This document shows, piece by piece, positions 35,006 to 43,542 of a stretch of DNA of 64,000 bases (position 1 is the stretch's first letter; the number at the start of each line of letters is the position of its first letter). Source of the DNA: an uncultured Gemmiger sp. (GTDB lineage Bacteria > Bacillota > Clostridia > Oscillospirales > Ruminococcaceae); the NCBI GenBank assembly GCA_944388215.1, contig CALXHT010000002.1:1-64000 (forward strand). The letters are read 5' to 3'. A program made the translations under genes and the position numbers. The notes beneath the pieces are model-generated. The model saw only the letters and a list, made by a program, of their open reading frames with translations, searched no databases and was not told the DNA's origin.

Positions 35006-35734
35006 TCAGGCGTCGTGCTGTCCGAACTGCAGATAGTGCTGGGGGTCCCAGCCGCAGGCTTTGGCCATGCGGGTCAGCAGGGTGTCCCCGGCCTCGTGGA
35101 GTTCCTCCACCAGCACGTCCTCGGCGATGCGCCCGGCGTGTACGATGATGGCCCGGTCGAGGAAATGCTCCACGTCCTCCAGGTAATGGGTGGTGAGCAG
35201 GATGGTCTCGCCGCCCCGCAGCGTGCCGCTCATCAGCTTGAGGAAATCCTTCCGGGTGAAGGGGTCCTTGCCCAGGAACGGCTCGTCCATCAGGTAGTAG
35301 TCGGCGTGCTTGGCAAAGCCGGCGGCCAGCTCCACCCGGGCCTTCTGCCCTGTGGAGAGATGCCCGATCACGTCCCGGCCCGAAAGGCTGAAAAAGTCGA
35401 GGAATTCCTTGTACCGCACCTCGTCGAAGGCGGGGTTCAGGTCGGCCAGCATGGCGCCGTACTCCGCCGCCGTCAGGGTGGGGTAGTAGCTGCCCTCGCC
35501 GGTGATGTAGCTGATCCGCTCATACTGGGCCGCCGCGGGCTTGCCGTCAAAAAGTGCCTCCCCTTTGGCGGGCAAAAGCCCTGCCATGGAGCGCAGAAGG
35601 GTGGTCTTGCCGGCGCCGTTTTCCCCCAGAATGCCCACGATCTGGCCCTCCGGCACCGTGAAATCCGCACCCAGCAGGCCCACCTCGGCCCCGTGTTTGC
35701 GGTAGGTTTTCCGCAGATTCTTTACTTCGATCAT
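35006..35734 (-). CDS. ABC transporter ATP-binding protein of the GntR-linked operon
   Basis: This 242-residue ATPase has Walker A GENGAGKT (37-44), a modified signature HLSTGQKARVELA, Walker B YYLMDEP and the switch histidine in LLTTHYLED. It resembles the YtrB/bacitracin-exporter-like group that works with GntR/YtrA regulators. The expected aspartate or glutamate after Walker B is present (DEP). It is the last of four coupled genes and starts inside the stop of the 471-aa gene (ATGA). The only membrane partner in the operon is the six-helix protein at 38570. Confidence 0.9.
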   Translation of the reverse strand: MIEVKNLRKTYRKHGAEVGLLGADFTVPEGQIVGILGENGAGKTTLLRSMAGLLPAKGEALFDGKPAAAQYERISYITGEGSYYPTLTAAEYGAMLADLNPAFDEVRYKEFLDFFSLSGRDVIGHLSTGQKARVELAAGFAKHADYYLMDEPFLGKDPFTRKDFLKLMSGTLRGGETILLTTHYLEDVEHFLDRAIIVHAGRIAEDVLVEELHEAGDTLLTRMAKACGWDPQHYLQFGQHDA

Positions 35735-37146
35735 GGCAGCAGTCCTCCGTCCTTTTGCAGTGTGTCAAAGGTGATGTACCGGTCGTCGTGCAGGTTGCGG
35801 GTGGTGTAAAAGCGCGCCCAGTCCCGCTCGCTGCCGGTCTGCAGCTTGCCGATGTAGGTCACATGGCCGCTGTCCAGCTCCACCACCCGCAGCTCGATGG
35901 AGTCCTCGGTGGGGGAGCGCAGCGTGGCGCTGCCGCCGATGTTATAGACATACTCGCTCTTGGCCAGCAGCATCTTGTCCCCGGCTTCGTTCAGCGCCAC
36001 CGCGTCGGGCCGCAGGAAAATGTCGTCCTCCATCAGCTTTGCCAGCGTGAATTTTCCGTTCTCTGCCCGCAGCAGCACCAGCCAGCCGTCTTCCGCTGTG
36101 ATGGTCAGGAAGGCTTCGCTGTCGGTGGTGCGGGGCAGCAGTCTCGTGGTGGCCGGAAGAATGTCCGACCAGTCCTCCGCCTCGCCCAGTTCCCGGTGAT
36201 CGGTGCAGCTGCCCGCCGCGTTCACCAGGTCGGCACAGAGCATATTCTCCGCCGTGCGGTAGAGAAGCAGCGTGGACCCGTCCGCCATGGATGCCCCGGC
36301 CAGCGCCTCCTGGGCGTCCTCGGGGCAGTAGAAGGGCTCCAGCGTGCCGAATTCGGTGGAGGCGCAGAGCACCTCCCGGTCACGGACCAGCCCGTCCCGG
36401 GGCAGGGCGGCGACCTCGTCCAGCGTCAGCCCCTTCGCCCGGTAGAGCCCCGGCGCCCGGCCCAGGGTGTCCTGCTCCCAGCAGACGCCGTACCCGGCGC
36501 CCAGCGCAAAGCAGCTGCCCCCGGTGGGGTCGAAGGACCAGGCGGTCTCGGTTTCCATGCCGGCACCGTTCCAGTGGAAGTCGTAGCCGCCGTCCAGCTC
36601 GCTCACCCGCACCGTGTCGGGGCGCACAATGGCCGAGGCGGTGGCGTAGGTGTCGGCGTCGGTTTCCCCGGCAGCCAGCCGGATGACGGTATTGTCGGGC
36701 AGCTGCAAAGTGTACATCCGCAGCACCCGCTCCACCGGCACCGAGAGGATCTTGCTGCCGTCCGAGCCCGACCCCGTGAAGGTGGCTGCGGCGTTGAGGG
36801 TGTCCCGGTCTTCCGGCGGTGCCACATAGCTGCGGCTCACCAGGTACCAGGGGCGCAGCCCCTGCTCCACGGCGCGGTAGGGGGCGTCCAGCTCCATGCT
36901 GGCCCGGATGGCGCCGTCCTGCAATGTGAAGTGGAGCAGGTCATACCCGCCGCGCCAGGCGATCTGCCCCGACAGGGTGAACCCCGTAAGCTCCGAGGCG
37001 TCGGCGATCTGGTCCTGCAGCGTGGGGGTGATAGCCCGCCAGCCGCTCTGCAGCCAGAGGGACGCCCCGCCCACCGCCACCAGCGCCGCGGCGGTGAGCA
37101 CCGCCAGCCCCGCCAGGGGGTGAAAACGTTTCTGCCCGTTTTTCAT
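35731..37146 (-). CDS. Membrane-anchored exported protein, paralogue A (471 aa)
   Basis: I do not recognise a named family. The N-terminus has basic residues and one helix (about 11-32, HPLAGLAVLTAAALVAVGG), so it is a single-pass protein with an outside domain of about 435 residues rich in beta strands. It is a paralogue of the next gene upstream: both hold WEQDxLGRAPGLYR, DEIAALPRDG or DEVAALPRDG, STEFGTLEPFYCPEDA and a final RDWxxxY segment. Repeated strand-turn units suggest a beta-propeller. It overlaps both neighbours by ATGA. A sensing or modulating role for the ABC complex is inferred. Confidence 0.8.
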   Translation of the reverse strand: MKNGQKRFHPLAGLAVLTAAALVAVGGASLWLQSGWRAITPTLQDQIADASELTGFTLSGQIAWRGGYDLLHFTLQDGAIRASMELDAPYRAVEQGLRPWYLVSRSYVAPPEDRDTLNAAATFTGSGSDGSKILSVPVERVLRMYTLQLPDNTVIRLAAGETDADTYATASAIVRPDTVRVSELDGGYDFHWNGAGMETETAWSFDPTGGSCFALGAGYGVCWEQDTLGRAPGLYRAKGLTLDEVAALPRDGLVRDREVLCASTEFGTLEPFYCPEDAQEALAGASMADGSTLLLYRTAENMLCADLVNAAGSCTDHRELGEAEDWSDILPATTRLLPRTTDSEAFLTITAEDGWLVLLRAENGKFTLAKLMEDDIFLRPDAVALNEAGDKMLLAKSEYVYNIGGSATLRSPTEDSIELRVVELDSGHVTYIGKLQTGSERDWARFYTTRNLHDDRYITFDTLQKDGGLLP

Positions 37147-38555
37147 GCGAGGGAACCTCCTTCCAGCGGGTCAAAGGTCAGGTAGCGGGTCTTCTGCTGG
37201 TAGCTGTACCCGTCGTAGTACTGGCCCCAGTCCCGTTCGGTGCCGGTGTGCAGCAGGCCCTGGTAGCGGGTGCCGCCTGCCAGCGGACGGACTTCCAGCA
37301 GGATGCCGTCATCCGGCGGGTTGCCCACATCGGGGGCGGGCAGCGAAGTGTAGTGGTACCAGCCCAGCAGCAGGGCGTTGCCCTCGGCGTTGAGCACCGC
37401 CGCCGCGGCGGTGTTGGCGGGGGCCTGGTCCTCACAGTGGACGATGGTGAACTGGCCGTCCTCCGCCCGGAGCGCCGCCAGTTTGGAAGTGCGCTGTTCC
37501 GTCCCCGAGGGGCTCATGGTCATGGCGGTCAGGCTGACCACTGCGTCCCGGTCGGTGGTGCGGGTGTTGAGCCCGCCGGAGTAGTAGTCTGCCACCGGCA
37601 GGGTGGTTACCTGCTGGTGGTCGGTGCGGTTGCCGTCCCCGTCCACCAGGTCGGCCCACACCGTGTTGTCGGCGTCCAGATAGAGCAGCAGGGAGTACCC
37701 GTCCGCCATGGCCGCGCCGGTCAGGGCGTGCACGGCGTCCTCGGGGCAGTAGAAGGGCTCCAGCGTGCCGAACTCGGTGGAGCCGCAGAGGATCTCCTCC
37801 CCGCCGCGGGTGCCGTCCCGGGGCAGGGCGGCGATTTCGTCGGTGGTCAGGCCGTATATACGGTAGAGCCCCGGCGCCCGGCCCAGGTAGTCCTGCTCCC
37901 AGCAGACCACCGGCACGCCGTCCAGCGCAAAGGGACGCTGATCCACCACAGTGTCCGGCCAGCTGGCCCGGGCGTCGTCGTCAGGCTCGGTCCAGGTGTA
38001 GTCATAGCGGTTGTCCAGCTCGTAGGGGTGGTCGGTGACCCAGCTCTCCACCATCACCGGGTCCTCCAACGTGTACTCCCCGGCGGAGATCCGAACATAC
38101 CGCTCCTCCGCCCCGGGAAACTGCACCTTCAGGGTGTACATCCGGTCCAGCCGGGTGGCCACCGTGTCCAGCGTGCGGGGGCCCGCGCTGAACTGGGGCA
38201 CCTCGCTGGCGCCGCGGTCGGCGCCGGCCCGCTCCGCCGTGGCGATGGCGTAGGTCTGGTCGGTGTTCACGATGGGCCGGTTGAGGAAGGGGGCCTCCCC
38301 GTCGCCGAAGACCATGGCGGTGTCCAGATAGCCGTCGTGCAGCGAAAAATGCAGGCTGTCCGTCAGGTGGTTCCAGTTGATCCGGCCGTTCAGGGTGAAC
38401 CCCCGCAGGGCGGCGGGGTCCCCGGCCAGGTCCTCCAGCGTCACATCCACGGCCCGCCAGCCCAGCCGCAGCCAGAGGGTGCCGGCCACCAGCAGGGCCA
38501 GGGCCAGCGCGCCCAGGGCGAAAAAGGTGCGGCGGAATCGGTTGGTTTTGGGCAT
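37143..38555 (-). CDS. Membrane-anchored exported protein, paralogue B (470 aa)
   Basis: This is the sister of the preceding entry: MPKTNRFRRTFFALGALALA begins a single anchor helix (about 10-30), followed by an exported beta-rich region. Shared blocks are LGWRA near the helix, FTLNGRINWNHLTDSLHFSL (FTLSGQIAWRGGYDLLHFTL in paralogue A), WEQDYLGRAPGLYRIYGLTT, ILCGSTEFGTLEPFYCPEDA and ALTGAAMADGYSLLLYLDAD. The start at 38555 follows AAAGGAGG; a long frame extends into the next gene but has no start signal. Family unknown. The pair probably arose by tandem duplication. Confidence 0.8.
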   Translation of the reverse strand: MPKTNRFRRTFFALGALALALLVAGTLWLRLGWRAVDVTLEDLAGDPAALRGFTLNGRINWNHLTDSLHFSLHDGYLDTAMVFGDGEAPFLNRPIVNTDQTYAIATAERAGADRGASEVPQFSAGPRTLDTVATRLDRMYTLKVQFPGAEERYVRISAGEYTLEDPVMVESWVTDHPYELDNRYDYTWTEPDDDARASWPDTVVDQRPFALDGVPVVCWEQDYLGRAPGLYRIYGLTTDEIAALPRDGTRGGEEILCGSTEFGTLEPFYCPEDAVHALTGAAMADGYSLLLYLDADNTVWADLVDGDGNRTDHQQVTTLPVADYYSGGLNTRTTDRDAVVSLTAMTMSPSGTEQRTSKLAALRAEDGQFTIVHCEDQAPANTAAAAVLNAEGNALLLGWYHYTSLPAPDVGNPPDDGILLEVRPLAGGTRYQGLLHTGTERDWGQYYDGYSYQQKTRYLTFDPLEGGSLA

Positions 38556-38569
38556 ACAGACCCCTCCTT

Positions 38570-39352
38570 TCAGGCCGGTTCGGCGCGGCGGATGGCCCGC
38601 AGCGCCCACCACAGGCTGAACACCACCAGCACCACCAGCACCGGGACGGTCCGGGAGAGATCCCGGCCCAGGCTTTCGTTGAAGCCGAACTGGATGTAAT
38701 ACTGTTCGCTCCGCAGCAGCGTCAGGCAGCAGACGCCGCACACCGCCCCGATGACCACCGCCGCACCCCGGCGCCAGCCCCGGTGGAGCCGCACACAGGT
38801 CAGCAGCAGGGCGGCGGCCAGCAGCGTTACCACCAGCAGGGCCAGCTGCAAGGGATTCCGGGGCAGCAGCCAGTAGATGGAATCGCTGAGCAGTACCTGC
38901 TCGTAAAGGCTCTGGGCGGGCATGGCGGCGCCCAGTTTTTCGAGAGACCGGGCGGAATCCATCGCCTGCACCGGGAAGAAGTAGACAATGTAGAGCACTA
39001 CCTGCAGTGCCGCCACCCCCAGCTGCAGCACAGCGGCGGTGAGCACCTGGGCGGCCAGCCGGGCGGCGGGGGACATGGGCAGCGTCAGCCAGGTGTAGCT
39101 GCACTTGGAGCGCTTCCAGTCATTGACGGCGGGCCCGGCCAGCAGCCCCGCCAGCAGAAAGACCAGCAGGAACACCCAGAGCTGCATGCCTTCCTCATAG
39201 CAGGCGGCCAGCCCCATGCCCAGCATCTGGGGCCGGGAGGCCTGCCACAGCAGCACGGCCAGCTGTTCCGCCGCAAAGGCGGCACACAGGATGCCGTAGG
39301 CCCGGCGGGCCAGCCGCCAGTTCCACCCGGCCAGCGAAAGAATCTGTCTCAT
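38570..39352 (-). CDS. Six-helix membrane protein, probable ABC permease subunit
   Basis: The 260-residue protein has about six hydrophobic helices (near 17-36, 54-74, 102-124, 165-185, 194-211, 233-252) and a segment DWKRSKCSYTWLTLPMSPAARL after helix 2 that resembles ABC-2-type permeases of bacitracin/antibiotic export systems. A TTG two codons upstream is too close to the AAAGGAG site, so ATG at 39352 is chosen. It is the first gene after the GntR-operator promoter at 39384-39414. Confidence 0.75.
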   Translation of the reverse strand: MRQILSLAGWNWRLARRAYGILCAAFAAEQLAVLLWQASRPQMLGMGLAACYEEGMQLWVFLLVFLLAGLLAGPAVNDWKRSKCSYTWLTLPMSPAARLAAQVLTAAVLQLGVAALQVVLYIVYFFPVQAMDSARSLEKLGAAMPAQSLYEQVLLSDSIYWLLPRNPLQLALLVVTLLAAALLLTCVRLHRGWRRGAAVVIGAVCGVCCLTLLRSEQYYIQFGFNESLGRDLSRTVPVLVVLVVFSLWWALRAIRRAEPA

Positions 39353-39383
39353 ACCCAATACTCCTTTTCTCGTTGTCCGGCAA

Positions 39384-39414
39384 GCGTATTACTTGGCTAA
39401 TACACATGCCGCAA
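39384..39414 (-). promoter_or_regulatory. GntR operator and promoter of the ABC operon
   Basis: GCGTATTA-CTTGGC-TAATACAC (39384-39405) matches the operator at 39827. On the minus strand TTGCGG (39414-39409), 17 bases, TAATAC (39391-39386): the operator covers the -10. Confidence 0.7.
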
Positions 39415-39419
39415 AAAAA

Positions 39420-39797
39420 TCATTCGTCGCCCCACAGCTCGCTCACCAGGGCGATCACCTTCTTGTAGCTGAGCTGGTTTTCCTTGGCCTCGTCCACAAA
39501 CCGCTGCACCAGCCCCCGGGTCAGCTCCTCCTCGATGGCCCCCCGCAGCGCCGGCGTCAGCCGCACCACGCTGCCGTTGTTGCCGTCGGTGTAGAGGTAG
39601 CCCTCCTCGGTCATCAGGCGGTAGGCCTTCTGGGCGGTGTTGGGATTGATGCCGGTCTGGGCCGCCAGCTCCCGGCGGCTGGGCATGGGGTCGCCGTCCT
39701 GGACGGTGCCCAGCAGGATCTGCCGTTTGAGGTACTCCGCGATCTGCTGATAGACGGGCGCGCGGTCGTGGAACCGCAGCCCGCTGAAACTGACCAT
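39420..39797 (-). CDS. GntR-family regulator, YtrA-like (125 aa)
   Basis: Residues 8-75 form the GntR winged helix: APVYQQIAEYLKRQI, MPSRRELAAQTGINPNTAQKA and YRLMTEEGYLYTDGNNGSVV. The short helical tail of about 45 residues and the small size identify the YtrA group, whose members repress ABC transporter operons and themselves. The ATG at 39797 is the first start inside the promoter; upstream codons lie before the -10. Two 22-bp operators sharing GTATTA-N6-TA(A/G)TACAC sit at its own promoter and at that of the ABC operon. Confidence 0.9.
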   Translation of the reverse strand: MVSFSGLRFHDRAPVYQQIAEYLKRQILLGTVQDGDPMPSRRELAAQTGINPNTAQKAYRLMTEEGYLYTDGNNGSVVRLTPALRGAIEEELTRGLVQRFVDEAKENQLSYKKVIALVSELWGDE

Positions 39798-39826
39798 GGG
39801 ATCACCTGCCTTTCTGTGTCGTTTGA

Positions 39827-39859
39827 GTGTATTATACCCGTAGTACACGAGCCTGTCAA
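39827..39859 (-). promoter_or_regulatory. GntR promoter with overlapping operator
   Basis: A consensus promoter on the minus strand: TTGACA (39859-39854), 17 bases, TATAAT (39836-39831). The operator GTGTATTA-TACCCG-TAGTACAC (39827-39848) covers the -10 and part of the spacer. Confidence 0.8.
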
Positions 39860-40041
39860 CCCCGGTTGTCGCCCTACGGCAGGCGGCAAAGGGCCGTTCG
39901 GGGGCGTTTTGGGGCCAAAAGGGCGGATTCCGGCGCAAAAACAGGGCAGTTTCCACAAAGTTGACACAATATTTTCAGCACTTTGTTACGATTGGCGCCT
40001 ACAATAGCGATAAAACCGTGTAAAGGGGGAGACATTTTTCT

Positions 40042-41232
40042 ATGATAACGGTGGAACACCTGACCAAACGGTACGGCGACTTCACGGCGGTGGACGACAT
40101 TTCCTTCACCATCGGGGAGGGCCATATCTACGGCTTTCTGGGTCCCAACGGTGCCGGCAAATCCACGACGATGAACATCATGACGGGGTGCCTGGCGGCC
40201 ACGTCCGGCGAGGTGAAGATCGACGGGTACGACATCTTCGAGCAGGCACGGCAGGCCAAGCAGTGCATCGGCTACCTGCCGGAGATCCCGCCGCTCTACA
40301 CCGACGAGACGCCCCGGGAGTATCTGCGCTTTGTGGCGGAGGCCAAGGGCATTGCGGGCAAGGAGATCCCCGGCGAGGTGGACCGGGTCATCGGGGAGGC
40401 CGGCCTGACCCAGATGCAGGAGCGGCTGATCCGCAACCTGTCCAAGGGCTACCGGCAGCGTGTGGGCATTGCCCAGGCGCTGCTGGGCAATCCGCGGTAC
40501 ATCATCCTGGACGAGCCCACGGTGGGCCTGGACCCCTTGCAGATCATCGAGATCCGCGACCTGATCCGGCAGCTGGGGCAAAAGCATACCGTCATTCTGA
40601 GTTCCCACATCCTCAGCGAGGTGCAGGCCATCTGCGAGAGCGTGCTGATCATCGCCCACGGCAAGCTGGTGGCCTTTGACACGCCCCAGAACCTGGAGCG
40701 CCGCCTGGCCGAGAACAACCGCCTGACCATTACGGCGGAATGCGGCGAGGAGCAGCTCCGCGCCATCCTGGACGGCACCGAAGCGGTGGCCTCCTACACG
40801 GTGGACGCGGTGCCCCAGCCCGCGCTGCCCGCCGCGGCCGAACCTGCCGAAAAGGCAGAGGCGCCCACCGAGGGCGCCGAAACCGCCCCTGCCGCGGCCG
40901 AACCTGCCGCCGAAGCGGAAGTACCCACCGAATCCGAGCCCGCCGCCGAAATCCCGCCGGAGGACGGCGAGACCACCCTGGCGGCTCCCGCCGAACTGCC
41001 CGGCGCCGCGCTGGCCGCAGAACCCGAGGCCCCGGCGGTCTGCCAGGCCACCCTGACGCTGGCCGGTGACCCGGCGGCTGCCTGCCGCGCGGTCTTCTTC
41101 GCCTTTGCGGGGGCTGGCTGCGCGCTGCTCCAGATGACCCCCATCAAGGCGGATCTGGAAAACATCTTCATTGAACTGACCGAGGACGAACCGTCCGGAA
41201 AGGAGGCGACAGCCCATGAAAGCGGTGTTTAA
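40042..41232 (+). CDS. ABC transporter ATPase, GldA-like, with low-complexity insert
   Basis: Residues 1-230 are a normal ABC ATPase: Walker A GPNGAGKS (34-41), signature NLSKGYRQRVG, Walker B YIILDEPTVGLDP and switch ILSSHIL. The C-terminal domain, which ends LLQMTPIKADLENIFIEL as in the family, is split by about 80 residues (about 253-335) almost entirely Ala, Pro, Glu and Thr. The insert contains a near-duplicated unit (AAAEPAEKAEAPTE and AAAEPAAEAEVPTE). It may be a flexible linker. The gene starts an operon of four with Gld-like export genes. A TTGACA lies at 39961 but no -10 at the right distance, so the promoter is unclear. Confidence 0.88.
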   Translation: MITVEHLTKRYGDFTAVDDISFTIGEGHIYGFLGPNGAGKSTTMNIMTGCLAATSGEVKIDGYDIFEQARQAKQCIGYLPEIPPLYTDETPREYLRFVAEAKGIAGKEIPGEVDRVIGEAGLTQMQERLIRNLSKGYRQRVGIAQALLGNPRYIILDEPTVGLDPLQIIEIRDLIRQLGQKHTVILSSHILSEVQAICESVLIIAHGKLVAFDTPQNLERRLAENNRLTITAECGEEQLRAILDGTEAVASYTVDAVPQPALPAAAEPAEKAEAPTEGAETAPAAAEPAAEAEVPTESEPAAEIPPEDGETTLAAPAELPGAALAAEPEAPAVCQATLTLAGDPAAACRAVFFAFAGAGCALLQMTPIKADLENIFIELTEDEPSGKEATAHESGV

Positions 41233-42079
41233 ACATGAACTGAGCCTCTACTACCACGGGCTGCTGGCCTATGTGTTCGGGGCGTTTTTGCTGGAATTCA
41301 TCGGCATCGGCGCCATGATGTACAACATCAACCGGGCCGTGGCCAACTTTGAGTATGCCCTGGGCACCTTCTGCATCGGCTTTGTGGCGCTGGTGCCCAT
41401 CCTGACCATGCGGGTGCTGGCCGAGGAGAAAAAGCAGAAGACCGACCAGCTGCTGTCGCTGCTGCCCATCACCGGGGTGGACATCGTGCTGGGCAAGTAC
41501 TTTGCCATGGCCGTCGTCTTTGTGGCGCCCATGATCGTGGCCTGCGTCTATCCCTTCATCTTCTCGCTCTACGGCGATGTCTACCTGCCCACCTCCTACG
41601 GCGCGCTGTTCGCCTTCATCTGCTTGGGGCTGGCCCTCATCGCCATCGGCATGTTCATCTCCTCCCTCACCGAATCCCAGGGCATGGCCGCCGGCATCTG
41701 TGTGGTGGTCATGCTGTTCTGCTACTACAGCGCCAGCCTTGCCGACTACATCTCCTCCACCGCCTTCAACGTGGCGGCGCTGCTGGTGCTGTCGGCGCTG
41801 CTGGCCCTCATCGTGCGCAAACTCACCCGGTCCGACGCGGCAGGGCTCATCATTCTGGTGCTCTGCGTGGCGGCGGTGGGCATCACCTGGCTGGTCAGCC
41901 CCGATTCCCTGGAAACGCTGCTGCCCGACCTGATGAACAAACTGTCTCTGTTTGAGCGGTTCTACACCTTCGTCAACGGCGTCTTCGACGTGACCGCCAT
42001 CGTCTACTACGCCAGCGTGGCGGTGTTCTTTCTGTTCCTCTGCGTACAATCCTGGGAGAAAAAGAGGTATAACGGATGA
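41216..42079 (+). CDS. ABC-2-type permease, GldF-like
   Basis: This 287-residue protein has six helices and the motif VLAEEKKQKTDQLLSLLPIT after the second helix, found in GldF/NatB-like permeases (usually EExxxGTxExLLxxP). It overlaps the ATPase gene by 17 bases and the next gene by four. With the ATPase it forms the core of the transporter. Gliding is not implied: such gene sets occur widely in non-gliding Bacillota. Confidence 0.88.
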   Translation: MKAVFKHELSLYYHGLLAYVFGAFLLEFIGIGAMMYNINRAVANFEYALGTFCIGFVALVPILTMRVLAEEKKQKTDQLLSLLPITGVDIVLGKYFAMAVVFVAPMIVACVYPFIFSLYGDVYLPTSYGALFAFICLGLALIAIGMFISSLTESQGMAAGICVVVMLFCYYSASLADYISSTAFNVAALLVLSALLALIVRKLTRSDAAGLIILVLCVAAVGITWLVSPDSLETLLPDLMNKLSLFERFYTFVNGVFDVTAIVYYASVAVFFLFLCVQSWEKKRYNG

Positions 42080-43542
42080 AAAACAGCTTACAAACCAAAT
42101 GGCGGGCCGCCCTGGCCCGCAACCGGCAGGCGCTGACCACCCGCACGGCCCGGGTGGGCGGCTACAGCTTCGTGATGAGCCTGGTGGTGCTGGCCATCCT
42201 CATCGCGGTGAACGTGCTGGCCTCCAAGCTGCCCACCAGCTGGACCCAGTTTGATATCTCGGCCGCCCAGCTCTACTCCCTCACCTCCGACACCAAGGTG
42301 GTGGTCACCAACCTGCAGCAGGACGTGACCATCTACTGGATCTGCCAGGCCGGCAAGGAGGATACCGTCACCGAAAAGCTGCTGGACCGGTACGCCGAAC
42401 TTTCCGACCACATCCATGTGGAGAAGAAGGACCCCGATGTCTATCCCACCTTCGCCCAGCAGTACACCGACGAGACGGTGGCCAACAACTCGCTGGTGGT
42501 GGAATCCGGCGACAAGAACCGCTACATCGGCTATGACCAGATCTACCAGGTGGAGGCCGGCGACTACTACAGCGGCGGCTCGGTGTCCCAGTCCTTTGAC
42601 GGCGAGGGTCAGATCACCTCGGCCATCGACTATGTGATCAGCACCGACCTGCCCCAGGTCTACCTGCTCAGCGGCCACGGCGAATCTGCCCCCTCGGACA
42701 CGTTGTCCGACGAGCTGACCCGCAGCAACTACGAGACGGTGTCGGACTTCTCGCTGCTCAACGTGGACGCCATCCCCGACGACTGTGACCTGCTGCTCAT
42801 CAACGCCCCCACCAGTGATATCTCCGACGAGGAGCTCACCATGCTGCGGGACTACGTGCAGAACGGCGGCAAGCTGATGGTGCTCTCCGGGCCCCAGAAG
42901 GACGCCGACCTGCCCAACCTGCAGGCGCTGCTTTCCGACTACGGCGTCACCGCCACCGACGGCGTGGTGGTGGACCCCAACCGGGACTACTACGCCTTCA
43001 CGGCGCCCTACGTGCTGATGCCAGAGATTGAATCCTCCGACATCACCGATCCCCTCACCGAGGGCGACTACCATGTGATCGTGCCCATCGCCCAGGGCCT
43101 GACGGTGGGCGAAGCCTCCAACGGCGCCACCGTGACGCCGCTGCTCAAGACCTCGTCGGATGCCTTCTCCAAGGCGGCGGGCTACGCCATGACCACCTAC
43201 GACAAGGAGGACGGCGACACCGACGGTCCCTTCACGCTGGCAGTCTCCATCGAGGACGCCTCGGGCGGCCGGATCTTCTGGGCGGCCAGTGACTATCTGC
43301 TGGACGATCTGTACAACTCCTACTCCTCCGGCGCCAACCTGGACTTCGTCATGAACGGCATGTCCTGGATGATCGGCCAGACGGACGGTGTCTCCATCCG
43401 CAGCAAGTCGCTGGACTACAACTATCTGACCATCAGTTCTTCGTCGGCGGCCTGGCTCAAGGTCTGCATGATCGGCATCATTCCCGTCTGCTTCCTGCTG
43501 CTGGGCGTGGATGAAGTAGTGCGCAGGAGGAAAAAGGTATGA
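42076..43542 (+). CDS. GldG-like ABC-associated exported protein
   Basis: The 488-residue protein has one helix near the N-terminus (about 29-50), an exported region and a last helix at about 460-480 (WLKVCMIGIIPVCFLLLGVD) with a basic end. The region after helix 1 (DISAAQLYSLTSDTKVVVTNL) and VYLLSGHGESAPSD and LLLINAPTSDISDEEL are typical of the GldG/ABC-type uncharacterised family. It overlaps both neighbours by four bases. Its function in the complex is not known. Confidence 0.85.
   Translation: MKNSLQTKWRAALARNRQALTTRTARVGGYSFVMSLVVLAILIAVNVLASKLPTSWTQFDISAAQLYSLTSDTKVVVTNLQQDVTIYWICQAGKEDTVTEKLLDRYAELSDHIHVEKKDPDVYPTFAQQYTDETVANNSLVVESGDKNRYIGYDQIYQVEAGDYYSGGSVSQSFDGEGQITSAIDYVISTDLPQVYLLSGHGESAPSDTLSDELTRSNYETVSDFSLLNVDAIPDDCDLLLINAPTSDISDEELTMLRDYVQNGGKLMVLSGPQKDADLPNLQALLSDYGVTATDGVVVDPNRDYYAFTAPYVLMPEIESSDITDPLTEGDYHVIVPIAQGLTVGEASNGATVTPLLKTSSDAFSKAAGYAMTTYDKEDGDTDGPFTLAVSIEDASGGRIFWAASDYLLDDLYNSYSSGANLDFVMNGMSWMIGQTDGVSIRSKSLDYNYLTISSSSAAWLKVCMIGIIPVCFLLLGVDEVVRRRKKV

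Noticed and set aside
39961-40005. TTGACA (39961) and TACAAT (40000) as the promoter of the Gld-like operon
   Set aside because: They are 33 bases apart, too far for one promoter.
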